Shown piece after piece: positions 35,301 through 50,000 of a stretch of DNA of 64,000 bases. Under the pieces are notes generated by a model, which ran no database searches, had not been told where the DNA came from, and worked only from the letters and a program-made list of their open reading frames with translations. This DNA comes from Caprella mutica (lineage: Eukaryota > Arthropoda > Malacostraca > Amphipoda > Caprellidae), in assembly GCA_947561585.1 (NCBI GenBank), contig CANNZV010002567.1, positions 1 through 64,000 on the forward strand, written 5' to 3'. Position numbers and translations under genes: made by a program. Numbering within the stretch: the first letter of the stretch is position 1; the number at the start of each line of letters is the position of its first letter.

Positions 35301-36559
35301 TGATAATAATATGTTTTATCTAACTGATAATAATATGTTTTATCTAAATGATAATAATATGTTTTATCTAAATGATAATAATATGTTTTATCTAACTGAT
35401 AATAATATGTTTTATCTAACTGATAATAATATGTTTTATCTAACTGATAATAATATGTTTTATCTAACTGATAATAATATGTTTTATCTAACTGATGATA
35501 ATATGTTTTATCTAACTGATAATAATATGTTTTATCTAACTGATAATAATATGTTTTATCTAACTGATAATAATGTGTTTTTATCTAACTGATAATAATG
35601 TGTTTTTATCTAACTGATAATAATATGTTTTATCTAACTGATAATAATATGTTTTATCTAACTGATAATAATATGTTTTATCTAACTGATAATAATATGT
35701 TTTATCTAACTGATAATAATATGTTTTATCTAACTGATTATAATATGTTTTATCTAACTGTTTATAATATGTTTTATCTAACTGATTATAATATGTTTTA
35801 TCTAACTGATTATAATATGTTTTATCTAACTCATTATAATATGTTTTATCTAACTGATTATAATATGTTTTATCTAACTGATTATAATATGTTTTATCTA
35901 ACTGATTATAATATGTTTTATCTAACTGATAATAATATGTTTTATCTAACTGATAATAATATGTTTTATCTAACTGATAATAATATGTTTTATCTAACTG
36001 ATAATAATATGTTTTATCTAACTGATTATAATATGTTTTATCTAACTGATTATAATATGTTTTATCTAACTGACTATGACATGTTTTATCTAACTGACTA
36101 TAACATGTTTTATCTAACTGACTATAACATGTTTTATCTAACTGACTATAACATGTTTTATCTAACTGACTATAACATGTTTTTTCTAACTGACTATAAC
36201 ATGTTTTATCTAACTGACTATAACATGTTATATCTAACTGACTATAACATGTTTTATCTAACTGACTATAACATGTTTTATCTAACTGACTATAACATGT
36301 TTTATCTAACTGACTATAACATGTTTTATCTTACTGACTATAACATGTTTTATCTTACTGACTATAACATGTTTTATCTAACAGATTATAATATGTTTTA
36401 TCTAACTGATTATAATATGTTTTATCTAACTGATTATAATATGTTTTATCTAACTGATTATAACATGTTTTATCTAACTGACTATAACATGTTTTATCTA
36501 ACTGACTATAACATGTTTTATCTAACTGACTATAACATGTTTTATCAAACTGACTATAA
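32364..36559. repeat. 24-bp satellite, higher-order repeats shared with 20.9-23.9 kb
   Basis: The marker junction GTTTATCAATAACTG followed by CATCTAAC monomers occurs near 32383 and 34211, as it does near 22496. Between markers lie an AATAATATG run, a 25-bp junction monomer with TGTGTTTTTATC (or TGTGTTTCTATC near 21630), a GTTTATAATATG variant and then a CATG-form run. This order repeats at 20.9-23.9, 32.4-34.2 and 34.2-36.7 kb, so the units are about 1.8-2.5 kb with whole-monomer length changes. Confidence 0.9.
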
Positions 36560-39500
36560 TATGTTTTATCTAACTGACTATAATATGTTTTATCTAACTG
36601 ATAATAATATGTTTTATCTAACTGATAATAATATGTTTTATCTAACTGATAATAATATGTTTTATCTAACTGATAATAATATGTTTTATCTAACTGATAA
36701 TAATATGTTTATCAATAACTGATTATAATATGTTTCATCTAACTGATTATAATATGTTTCATCTAACTGATTATAATATGTTTCATCTAACTGATAATAA
36801 TATGTTTTATCTAACTGATAATAATATGTTTTATCTAACTGATAATAATATGTTTTATCTAACTGATTATAATATGTTTTATCTAACTGATTATAATATG
36901 TTTTATCTAACTGACTATAATATGTTTTATCTAACTGACTATAATATGTTTTATCTAACTGACTATAATATGTTTTATCTAACTGACTATAATATGTTTT
37001 ATCTAACTGATTATAATATGTTTTAGCTTACCGATTATAATATATTTTATCTAACTGATTATAATATGTTTTATCTAACTGATTATAATATGTTTTATCT
37101 AACTGATAATAATATGTTTTATCTAACTGATAATAATATGTTTTATCTAACTGATAATAATATGTTTTATCTAACTGATAATAATATGTTTTATCTAACT
37201 GATAATAATATGTTTTATCTAACTGATAATAATATGTTTTATCTAACTGATAATAATATGTTTTATCTAACTGATAATAATATATTTTATCTAACTGATA
37301 ATAATATGTTTTATCTAACTGATAATAATATGTTTTATCTAACTGATAATAATATGTTTTATCTAACTGATAATAATATGTTTTATCTAACTGATAATAA
37401 TATGTTTTATCTAACTGATAATAATATGTTTTATCTAACTGATAATAATATGTTTTATCTAACTGATAATAATATGTTTTATCTAACTGATAATAATATG
37501 TTTTATCTAACTGATAATAATATGTTTTATCTAACTGATTATAATATGTTTTATCTAACTGATTATAATATGTTTTATCTAACTGATTATAATATGTTTT
37601 ATCTAACTGATTATAATATGTTTTATCTAACTGATTATAATATGTTTTATCTAACTGATAATAATATGTTTTATCTAACTGATAATAATATGTTTTATCT
37701 AACTGATAATAATATGTTTTATCTAACTGACTATAATATGTTTTATCTAACTGACTATAACATGTTTTATCTAACTGACTATAACATGTTTTATCTAACT
37801 GACTTTAACATGTTTTATCTAACTGACTATAACATGTTTTATCTAACTGACTATAACATGTTTTATCTAACTGACTATAACATGTTTTTATCTAACTGAC
37901 TATAACATGTTTTTTCTAACTGACTATAACATGTTTTATCTAACTGACTATAAAATGTTTTATCTAACTGACTATAACATATTTTATCTAACTGACTATA
38001 ACATGTTTTATCTAACTGACTATAACATGTTTTATCTAACTAACTATAACATGTTTTATCTAACTGACTATAACATGTTTTATCTAACTGACTATAACAT
38101 GTTTTATCTAACTGACTATAACATGTTTTATCTTACTGACTATAACATGTTTTATCTAACTGATTATAATATGTTTTATCTAACTGATTATAACATGTTT
38201 TATCTAACTGACTATAACATGTTTTATCTAACTGACTATAACATGTTTTATCTAACTGACTATAACATGTTTTATCAAACTGACTATAATATGTTTTATC
38301 TAACTGACTATAATATGTTTTCTCTAACTGATAATAATATGTTTTATCTAACTGATAATAATATGTTTTATCTAACTGATAATAATATGTTTTATCTAAC
38401 TGATAATAATATGTTTTATCTAACTGATAATAATATGTTTATCTATAACTGATAATAATATGTTTATCTATAACTGATTATAATATGTTTCATCTAACTG
38501 ATTATAATATGTTTCATCTAACTGATTATAATATTTTTCATCTAACTGATAATAATATGTTTTATCTAACTGATAATAATATGTTTTATCTAACTGATAA
38601 TAATATGTTTTATCTAACTGATAATAATATGTTTTATCTAACTGATTATAATATGTTTTATCTAACTGATTATACTATGTTTTATCTAACTGATTATACT
38701 ATGTTTTATCTAACTGACTATAACATGTTTTATCTAACTGACTATAACATGTTTTATCAAACTGACTATAATATGTTTTATCTAACTGACTATAATATGT
38801 TTTATCAAACTGACTATAATATGTTTTATCTAACTGACTATAATATGTTTTATCTAACTGACTATAATATGTTTTATCTAACTGACTATAATATGTTTTA
38901 TCTAACTGATAATAATATGTTTTATCTAACTGATAATAATATGTTTTATCTAACTGATAATAATATGTTTTATCTAACTGATAATAATATGTTTTATCTA
39001 ACAGATAATAATATGTTTATCTATAACTGATTATAATATGTTTCATCTAACTGATTATAATATGTTTCATCTAACTGATTATAATATGTTTTATCTAACT
39101 GACTATACTATGTTTTATCTAACTGATTATAATATGTTTTAGCTTACCGATTATAATATGTTTTATCTAACTGATTATAATATGTTTTATCTAACTGATA
39201 ATAATATGTTTTATCTAACTGATAATAATATGTTTTATCTAACTGATAATAATATGTTTTATCTAACTGATAATAATATGTTTTATCTAACTGATAATAA
39301 TATGTTTTATCTAACTGATAATAATATGTTTTATCTAACTGATAATAATATGTTTTATCTAACTGATAATAATATGTTTTATCTAACTGATAATAATATA
39401 TTTTATCTAACTGATAATAATATGTTTTATCTAACTGATAATAATATGTTTTATCTAACTGATAATAATATGTTTTATCTAACTGATAATAATATGTTTT

Positions 39501-42500
39501 ATCTAACTGATAATAATATGTTTTATCTAACTGATAATAATATGTTTATCTAACTGATAATAATATGTTTTATCTAACTGATTATAATATGTTTTATCTA
39601 ACTGATTATAATATGTTTTATCTAACTGATTATAATATGTTTTATCTAACTGATTATAATATGTTTTATCTAACTGATTATAATATGTTTTATCTAACTG
39701 ATTATAATATGTTTTATCTAACTGATAATAATATGTTTTATCTAACTGATAATAATATGTTTTATCTAACTGATAATAATATGTTTTATCTAACTGATTA
39801 TAATATGTTTTATCTAACTGATTATAATATGTTTTATCTAACTGACTATAACATGTTTTATCTAACTGACTATAACATGTTTTATCTAACTGACTATAAC
39901 ATGTTTTATCTAACTGACTATAACATGTTTTATCTAACTGACTATAACATGTTTTTATCTAACTGACTATAACATGTTTTTCTAACTGACTATAACATGT
40001 TTTATCTAACTGACTATAAAATGTTTTATCTAACTGACTATAACATGTTTTATCTAACTGACTATAACATGTTTTATCTAACTGACTATAACATGTTTTA
40101 TCTAACTGACTATAACATGTTTTATCTAACTGACTATAACATGTTTTATCTAACTGACTATAACATGTTTTATCTAACTGACTATAACATGTTTTATCTA
40201 ACAGATTATAATATGTTTTATCTAACTGATTATAATATGTTTTATCTAACTGATTATAATATGTTTTATCTAACTGATTATAACATGTTTTATCTAACTG
40301 ACTATAACATGTTTTATCTAACTGACTATAACATGTTTTATCTAACTGACTATAACATGTTTTATCAAACTGACTATAATATGTTTTATCTAACTGACTA
40401 TAATATGTTTTATCTAACTGATAATAATATGTTTTATCTAACTGATAATAATATGTTTTATCTAACTGATAATAATATGTTTTATCTAACTGATAATAAT
40501 ATGTTTTATCTAACTGATAATAATATGTTTATCTATAACTGATTATAATATGTTTCATCTAACTGATTATAATATGTTTCATCTAACTGATTATAATATG
40601 TTTCATCTAACTGATAATAATATGTTTTATCTAACTGACTATAACATGTTTTATCAAACTGACTATAACATGTTTTTCTAACTGACTATAACATGTTTTA
40701 TCTAACTGACTATAAAATGTTTTATCTAACTGACTATAACATGTTTTATCTAACTGACTATAACATGTTTTATCTAACTGACTATAACATGTTTTATCTA
40801 ACTGACTATAACATGTTTTATCTAACTGACTATAACATGTTTTATCTAACTGACTATAACATGTTTTATCTAACTGACTATAACATGTTTTATCTAACAG
40901 ATTATAATATGTTTTATCTAACTGATTATAATATGTTTTATCTAACTGATTATAATATGTTTTATCTAACTGATTATAACATGTTTTATCTAACTGACTA
41001 TAACATGTTTTATCTAACTGACTATAACATGTTTTATCTAACTGACTATAACATGTTTTATCAAACTGACTATAATATGTTTTATCTAACTGACTATAAT
41101 ATGTTTTATCTAACTGATAATAATATGTTTTATCTAACTGATAATAATATGTTTTATCTAACTGATAATAATATGTTTTATCTAACTGATAATAATATGT
41201 TTTATCTAACTGATAATAATATGTTTATCTATAACTGATTATAATATGTTTCATCTAACTGATTATAATATGTTTCATCTAACTGATTATAATATGTTTC
41301 ATCTAACTGATAATAATATGTTTTATCTAACTGACTATAACATGTTTTATCAAACTGACTATAATATGTTTTATCTAACTGACTATAATATGTTTTATCT
41401 AACTGATAATAATATGTTTTATCTAACTGATAATAATATGTTTTATCTAACTGATAATAATATGTTTTATCTAACTGATAATAATATGTTTTATCTAACT
41501 GATTATAATATGTTTCATCTAACTGATTATAATATGTTTCATCTAACTGATTATAATATGTTTCATCTAACTGATTATAATATGTTTAATCTAACTGACT
41601 ATAATATGTTTTATCTAACTGATTATAATATGTTTTAGCTTACCGATTATAATATGTTTTATCTAACTGATAATAATATGTTTTATCTAACTGATAATAA
41701 TATGTTTTATCTAACTGATAATAATATGTTTTATCTAACTGATAATAATATGTTTTATCTAACTGATAATAATATGTTTTATCTAACTGATAATAATATG
41801 TTTTATCTAACTGATAATAATATGTTTTATCTAACTGATAATAATATATTTTATCTAACTGATAATAATATGTTTTATCTAACTGATAATAATATGTTTT
41901 ATCTAACTGATAATAATATGTTTTATCTAACTGATAATAATATGTTTTATCTAACTGATAACAAAATATGTTTTATCTAACTGATAATAATATGTTTTAT
42001 CTAACTGATAATAATATGTTTTATCTAACTGATAATAATATGTTTCTATCTAACTGATTATAATATGTTTTATCTAACTGATTATAATATGTTTTATCTA
42101 ACTGATTATAATATGTTTTATCTAACTGATTATAATATGTTTTATCTAACTGATTATAATATGTTTTATCTAACTGATTATAATATGTTTTATCTAACTG
42201 ATTATATTATGTTTTATCTAACTGATAATAATATGTTTTATCTAACTGATAATAATATGTTTTATCTAACTGATAATAATATGTTTTATCTAACTGATAA
42301 TAATATGTTTTATCTAACTGATTATAATATGTTTTATCTAACTGATTATAATATGTTTTATCTAACTGACTATAACATGTTTTATCTAACTGACTATAAC
42401 ATGTTTTATCTAACTGACTATAACATGTTTTATCTAACTGACTATAACATGTTTTATCTAACTGACTATAACATGTTTTTATCTAACTGACTATAACATG

Positions 42501-45500
42501 TTTTTTCTAACTGACTATAACATGTTTTATCTAACTGACTATAAAATGTTTTATCTAACTGACTATAACATGTTTTATCTAACTGACTATAACATGTTTT
42601 ATCTAACTGACTATAACATGTTTTATCTAACTGACTATAACATGTTTTATCTAACTGACTATAACATGTTTTATCTAACTGACTATAACATGTTTTATCT
42701 AACTGACTATAACATGTTTTATCTAACAGATTATAATATGTTTTATATTCCTGATTATAATATGTTTTATCTAACTGATTATAATATGTTTTAGCTTACC
42801 GATTATAATATGTTTTATCTAACTGACTATAATATGTTTTATCTAACTGACTATAACATGTTTTATCTAACTGACTATAACATGTTTTATCTAACTGACT
42901 ATAACATGTTTTATCTAACTGACTATAACATGTTTTATCTAACTGACTATAACATGTTTTTTCTAACTGACTATAACATGTTTTATCTAACTGACTATAA
43001 AATGTTTTATCTAACTGACTATAACATGTTTTATCTAACTGACTATAACATGTTTTATCTAACTGACTATAACATGTTTTATCTAACTGACTATAACATG
43101 TTTTATCTAACTGACTATAACATGTTTTATCTAACTGACTATAACATGTTTTATCTAACTGATAATAATATGTTTTATCTAACTGATAATAATATGTTTT
43201 ATCTAACTGATTATAATATGTTTTATCTAACTGACTATAACATGTTTTATCTAACTGACTATAACATGTTTTATCTAACTGACTATAACATGTTTTATCT
43301 AACTGACTATAACATGTTTTATCTAACTGACTATAACATGTTTTATCTAACTGACTATAACATGTTTTATCTAACTGACTATAACATGTTTTATCTTACT
43401 CACTATAACATGTTTTATCTAACTGATTATAATATGTTTTATCTAACTGATTATAATATGTTTTATCTAACTGATTATAACATGTTTTATCTAACTGACT
43501 ATAACATGTTTTATCTAACTGACTATAACATGTTTTATCAAACTGACTATAACATGTTTTATCAAACTGACTAAAATATGTTTTATCTAACTGACTATAA
43601 TATGTTTTATCTAACTGATAATAATATGTTTTTTCTAACTGATAATAATATGTTTTATCTAACTGATAATAATATGTTTTATCTAACTGATAATAATATG
43701 TTTTATCTATAACTGATAATAATATGTTTATCTATAACTGATAATAATATGTTTATCTATAACTGATTATAATATGTTTCATCTAACTGATTATAATATG
43801 TTTCATCTAACTGATTATAATATGTTTCATCTAACTGATAATAATATGTTTTATCTAACTGATAATAATATGTTTTATCTAACTGATTATAATATGTTTT
43901 ATCTAACTGATTATAATATGTTTTATCTAACTGACTATAACATGTTTTATCTAACTGACTATAATATGTTTTATCTAACTGACTATAATATGTTTTATCT
44001 AACTGACTATAATATGTTTTATCTAACTGATTATAATATGTTTTAGCTTACCGATTATAATATGTTTTATCTAACTGATTATAATATGTTTTATCTAACT
44101 GATAATAATATGTTTTATCTAACTGATAATAATATGTTTTATCTAACTGATAATAATATGTTTAATCTAACTGATAATAATATGTTTTATCTAACTGATA
44201 ATAATATGTTTTATCTAACTGATAATAATATGTTTTATCTAACTGATAATAATATATTTTATCTAACTGATAATAATATGTTTTATCTAACTGATAATAA
44301 TATGTTTTATCTAACTGATAATAATATGTTTTATCTAACTGATAATAATATGTTTTATCTAACTGATAATAATATGTTTTATCTAACTGATAATAATATG
44401 TTTTATCTAACTGATAATAGTATGTTTTATCTAACTGATAATAATATGTTTTATCTAACTGATTATAATATGTTTTATCTAACTGATTATAATATGTTTT
44501 ATCTAACTGATTATAATATGTTTCATCTAACTGATTATAATATGTTTTATCTTACTGATTATAATATGTTTTATCTAACTGATAATAATATGTTTTATCT
44601 AACTGATAATAATATGTTTTATCTAACTGATAATAATATGTTTTATCTAACTGACAATAATATGTTTTATCTAACTGATAATAATATGTTTTATCTAACT
44701 GATTGTAATATGTTTTATCTAACTGATTATAATATGTTTTATCTAACTGACTATAACATGTTTTATCTAACTGACTATAACATGTTTTATCTAACTGACT
44801 ATAACATGTTTTATCTAACTGACTATAACATGTTTTATCTAACTGACTATAACATGTTTTTATTTAACTGACTATAACATGTTTTTTCTAACTGACTGTA
44901 ACATGTTTTATCTAACTGACTATAAAATGTTTTATCTAACTGACTATAACATGTTTTATCTAACTGACTATAACATGTTTTATCTAACTGACTATAACAT
45001 GTTTTATCTAACTGACTATAACATGTTTTATCTAACTGACTATAACATGTTTTATCTAACTGACTATAACATGTTTTATCTAACTGACTATAACATGTTT
45101 TATCTAACAGATTATAATATGTTTTATCTAACTGATTATAATATGTTTTATCTAACTGATTATAACATGTTTTATCTAACTGACTATAACATGTTTTATC
45201 TAACTGACTATAACATGTTTTATCTAACTGACTATAACATGTTTTATCAAACTGACTATAATATGTTTTATCTAACTGACTATAATATGTTTTATCTAAC
45301 TGATAATAATATGTTTTATCTAACTGATAATAATATGTTTTATCTAACTGATAATAATATGTTTTATCTAACTGATAATAATATGTTTTATCTAACTGAT
45401 AATAATATGTTTATCTATAACTGATTATAATATGTTTCATCTAACTGATTATAATATGTTTCATCTAACTGATTATAATATGTTTCATCTAACTGATAAT
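36560..45500. repeat. Large duplicated satellite block, copy A
   Basis: The succession of variants here repeats in 47064-55380. Matching landmarks: the monomer after the ATCAATAACTG junction at 36730 with 47234 (offset 10504); a TTTTTTCTAAC junction at 37907 with 48435 (10528); 39158 with 49638 (10480); 41654 with 51511 (9857); 42810 with 52642 (9832); 45432 with 55312 (9880). Offsets mostly change by near-multiples of 24. Inside the block are smaller units, each opening with a TAGCTTACC monomer and closing with an ATCTATAACTG junction. Confidence 0.85.
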
Positions 45501-47063
45501 AATATGTTTTATCTAACTGATTATAATATGTTTCATCTAACTGATAATAATATGTTTCATCTAACTGACTATAATATGTTTCATCTAACTGACTATAATA
45601 TGTTTTATCTAACTGATTATAATATGTTTTATCTAACTGATTATAATATGTTTTATCTAATCGATTATAATATGTTTTATCTAATCGATTATAATATGTT
45701 TTATCTAATCGATTATAATATGTTTTAGCTTACCGATTATAATATGTTTTATCTTACCGATTATAATATGTTTTATCTAATCGATTATAATATGTTTTAT
45801 CTTACCGATTATAATATGTTTTATCTTACCGATTATAATATGTTTTATCTAACTGATTATAATATGTTTCATCTAACTGATTATAATATGTTTCATCTAA
45901 CTGATGATAATATGTTTCATCTAACTGATAATAATATGTTTCATTTAACTGACTATAATATGTTTTATCTAACTGATTATAATATGTTTTATCTAACTGA
46001 TTATAATATGTTTTATCTAACTGATTATAATATGTTTTATCTAACTGATTGTAATATGTTTTATCTAACTGATTGTAATATAATTTATCTAACTGATTGT
46101 AATATGTTTTATCTAACTGACTATAACATGTTTTATCTAACTGACTATAACATGTTTTATCTAACTGACTATAACATGTTTTATCTAACTGACTATAACA
46201 TGTTTTTATCTAACTGACTATAACATGTTTTATCTAACTGACTATAACATGTTTTATCTAACTGACTATAACATGTTTTATCTAACTGTCTATAACATGT
46301 TTTATCTAACTGACTATAACATGTTTTATCTAACTGACTATAACATGTTTTATCTAACTGACTATAATATGTTTTATCTAACTGATAATAATATGTTTTA
46401 TCTAACTGATAATAATATGTTTTATCTAACTGATAATAATATGTTTTATCTAACTGATAATAATATGTTTTATCTAACTGATTATAATATGTTTTAGCTT
46501 ACCGATTATAATATGTTTTATCTAACTGACTATAATATGTTTTATCTAACTGACTATAATATGTTTTATCTAACTGACTATAATATGTTTTTTCTAACTG
46601 ATAATAATATGTTTTATCTAACTGATTATAATATGTTTTATCTAATCGATTATAATATGTTTTATCTAATCGATTATAATATGTTTTAGCTTACCGATTA
46701 TAATATGTTTTATCTAACTGATTATAATATGTTTTATCTAACTGATTATAATATGTTTTATCTAACTGACTATAATATGTTTTATCTAACTGACTATAAT
46801 ATGTTTTATCTAACTGATTATAATATGTTTTATCTAATCGATTATAATATGTTTTATCTAATCGATTATAATATGTTTTAGCTTACCGATTATAATATGT
46901 TTCAGCTTACCGATTATAATATGTTTTAGCTTACCGATTATAATATGTTTTATCTAATCGATTATAATATGTTTTATCTTACCGATTATAATATGTTTTA
47001 TCTTACCGATTTTAAAATGTTTTATCTTACCGATTATAATATGTTTTATCTAACTGACTATAA
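45501..47063. repeat. Satellite module copied from or shared with the left array
   Basis: This spacer between the two large copies differs from both. It carries TAATCGATTA, TAGCTTACC, GATGATAATATG and GATTGTAATATG variants, otherwise seen mainly at 6.6-7.8 and 12.9-14.2 kb. From 46249 to about 47011 it matches 13408-14170 landmark for landmark at a constant offset of 32841, including a rare TTTTAAAATG monomer. Confidence 0.85.
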
Positions 47064-50000
47064 TATGTTTTATCTAACTGACTATAATATGTTTTATCTA
47101 ACTGATAATAATATGTTTTATCTAACTGATAATAATATGTTTTATCTAACTGATAATAATATGTTTTATCTAACTGATAATAATATGTTTTATCTAACTG
47201 ATAATAATATGTTTATCAATAACTGATTATAATATGTTTCATCTAACTTATTATAATATGTTTCATCTAACTGATTATAATATGTTTCATCTAACTGATA
47301 ATAATATGTTTCATCTAACTGATAATAATATGTTTTATCTAACTGATAATAATATGTTTTATCTAACTGATTATAATATGTTTTATCTAACTGATTATAA
47401 TATGTTTTATCTAACTGACTATAATATGTTTTATCTAACTGACTATAATATGTTTTATCTAACTGACTATAATATGTTTTATCTAACTGACTATAATATG
47501 TTTTATCTAACTGACTATAATATGTTTTATCTAACTGATTATAATATGTTTTAGCTTACCGATTATAATATGTTTTATCTAACTGATTATAATATGTTTT
47601 ATCTAACTGATAATAATATGTTTTATCTAACTGATAATAATATGTTTTATCTAACTGATAATAATATGTTTTATCTAACTGATAATAATATGTTTTATCT
47701 AACTGATAATAATATGTTTTATCTAACTGATAATAATATGTTTTATCTAACTGATAATAATATGTTTTATCTAACTGATAATAATATATTTTATCTAACT
47801 GATAATAATATGTTTTATCTAACTGATAATAATATGTTTTATCTAACTGATAATAATATGTTTTATCTAACTGATAATAATATGTTTTATCTAACTGATA
47901 ATAATATGTTTTATCTAACTGATAATAATATGTTTTATCTAACTGATAATAATATGTTTTATCTAACTGATAATAATATGTTTTATCTAACTGATAATAA
48001 TATGTTTTATCTAACTGATAATAATATGTTTTATCTAACTGATTATAATATGTTTTATCTAACTGATTATAATATGTTTTATCTAACTGATTATAATATG
48101 TTTTATCTAACTGATTATAATATGTTTTATCTAACTGATTATAATATGTTTTATCTAACTGATAATAATATGTTTTATCTAACTGATAATAATATGTTTT
48201 ATCTAACTGATAATAATATGTTTTATCTAACTGATAATAATATGTTTTATCTAACTGACTATAATATGTTTTATCTAACTGACTATAACATGTTTTATCT
48301 AACTGACTATAACATGTTTTATCTAACTGACTTTAACATGTTTTATCTAACTGACTATAACATGTTTTATCTAACTGACTATAACATGTTTTATCTAACT
48401 GACTATAACATGTTTTTATCTAACTGACTATAACATGTTTTTTCTAACTGACTATAACATGTTTTATCTAACTGACTATAAAATGTTTTATCTAACTGAC
48501 TATAACATATTTTATCTAACTGACTATAACATGTTTTATCTAACTGACTATAACATGTTTTATCTAACTGACTATAACATGTTTTATCTAACTGACTATA
48601 ACATGTTTTATCTAACTGACTATAACATGTTTTATCTAACTGACTATAACATGTTTTATCTAACTGATTATAATATGTTTTATCTAACTGATTATAATAT
48701 GTTTTATCTAACTGATTATAACATGTTTTATCTAACTGACTATAACATGTTTTATCTAACTGACTATAACATGTTTTATCTAACTGACTATAACATGTTT
48801 TATCAAACTGACTATAATATGTTTTATCTAACTGACTATAATATGTTTTCTCTAACTGATAATAATATGTTTTATCTAACTGATAATAATATGTTTTATC
48901 TAACTGATAATAATATGTTTTATCTAACTGATAATAATATGTTTTATCTAACTGATAATAATATGTTTATCTATAACTGATAATAATATGTTTATCTATA
49001 ACTGATTATAATATGTTTCATCTAACTGATTATAATATGTTTCATCTAACTGATTATAATATGTTTCATCTAACTGATAATAATATGTTTTATCTAACTG
49101 ATAATAATATGTTTTATCTAACTGATAATAATATGTTTTATCTAACTGATTATAATATGTTTTATCTAACTGATTATACTATGTTTTATCTAACTGATTA
49201 TACTATGTTTTATCTAACTGACTATAACATGTTTTATCTAACTGACTATAACATGTTTTATCAAACTGACTATAATATGTTTTATCTAACTGACTATAAT
49301 ATGTTTTATCTAACTGACTATAACATGTTTTATCAAACTGACTATAATATGTTTTATCTAACTGACTATAATATGTTTTATCTAACTGATAATAATATGT
49401 TTTATCTAACTGATAATAATATGTTTTATCTAACTGATAATAATATGTTTTATCTAACTGATAATAATATGTTTTATCTAACAGATAATAATATGTTTAT
49501 CTATAACTGATTATAATATGTTTCATCTAACTGATTATAATATGTTTCATCTAACTGATTATAATATGTTTTATCTAACTGACTATACTATGTTTTATCT
49601 AACTGATTATAATATGTTTTAGCTTACCGATTATAATATGTTTTATCTAACTGATTATAATATGTTTTATCTAACTGATAATAATATGTTTTATCTAACT
49701 GATAATAATATGTTTTATCTAACTGATAATAATATGTTTTATCTAACTGATAATAATATGTTTTATCTAACTGATAATAATATGTTTTATCTAACTGATA
49801 ATAATATGTTTTATCTAACTGATAATAATATGTTTTATCTAACTGATAATAATATATTTTATCTAACTGATAATAATATGTTTTATCTAACTGATAATAA
49901 TATGTTTTATCTAACTGATAATAATATGTTTTATCTAACTGATAATAATATGTTTTATCTAACTGATAATAATATGTTTTATCTAACTGATAATAATATG

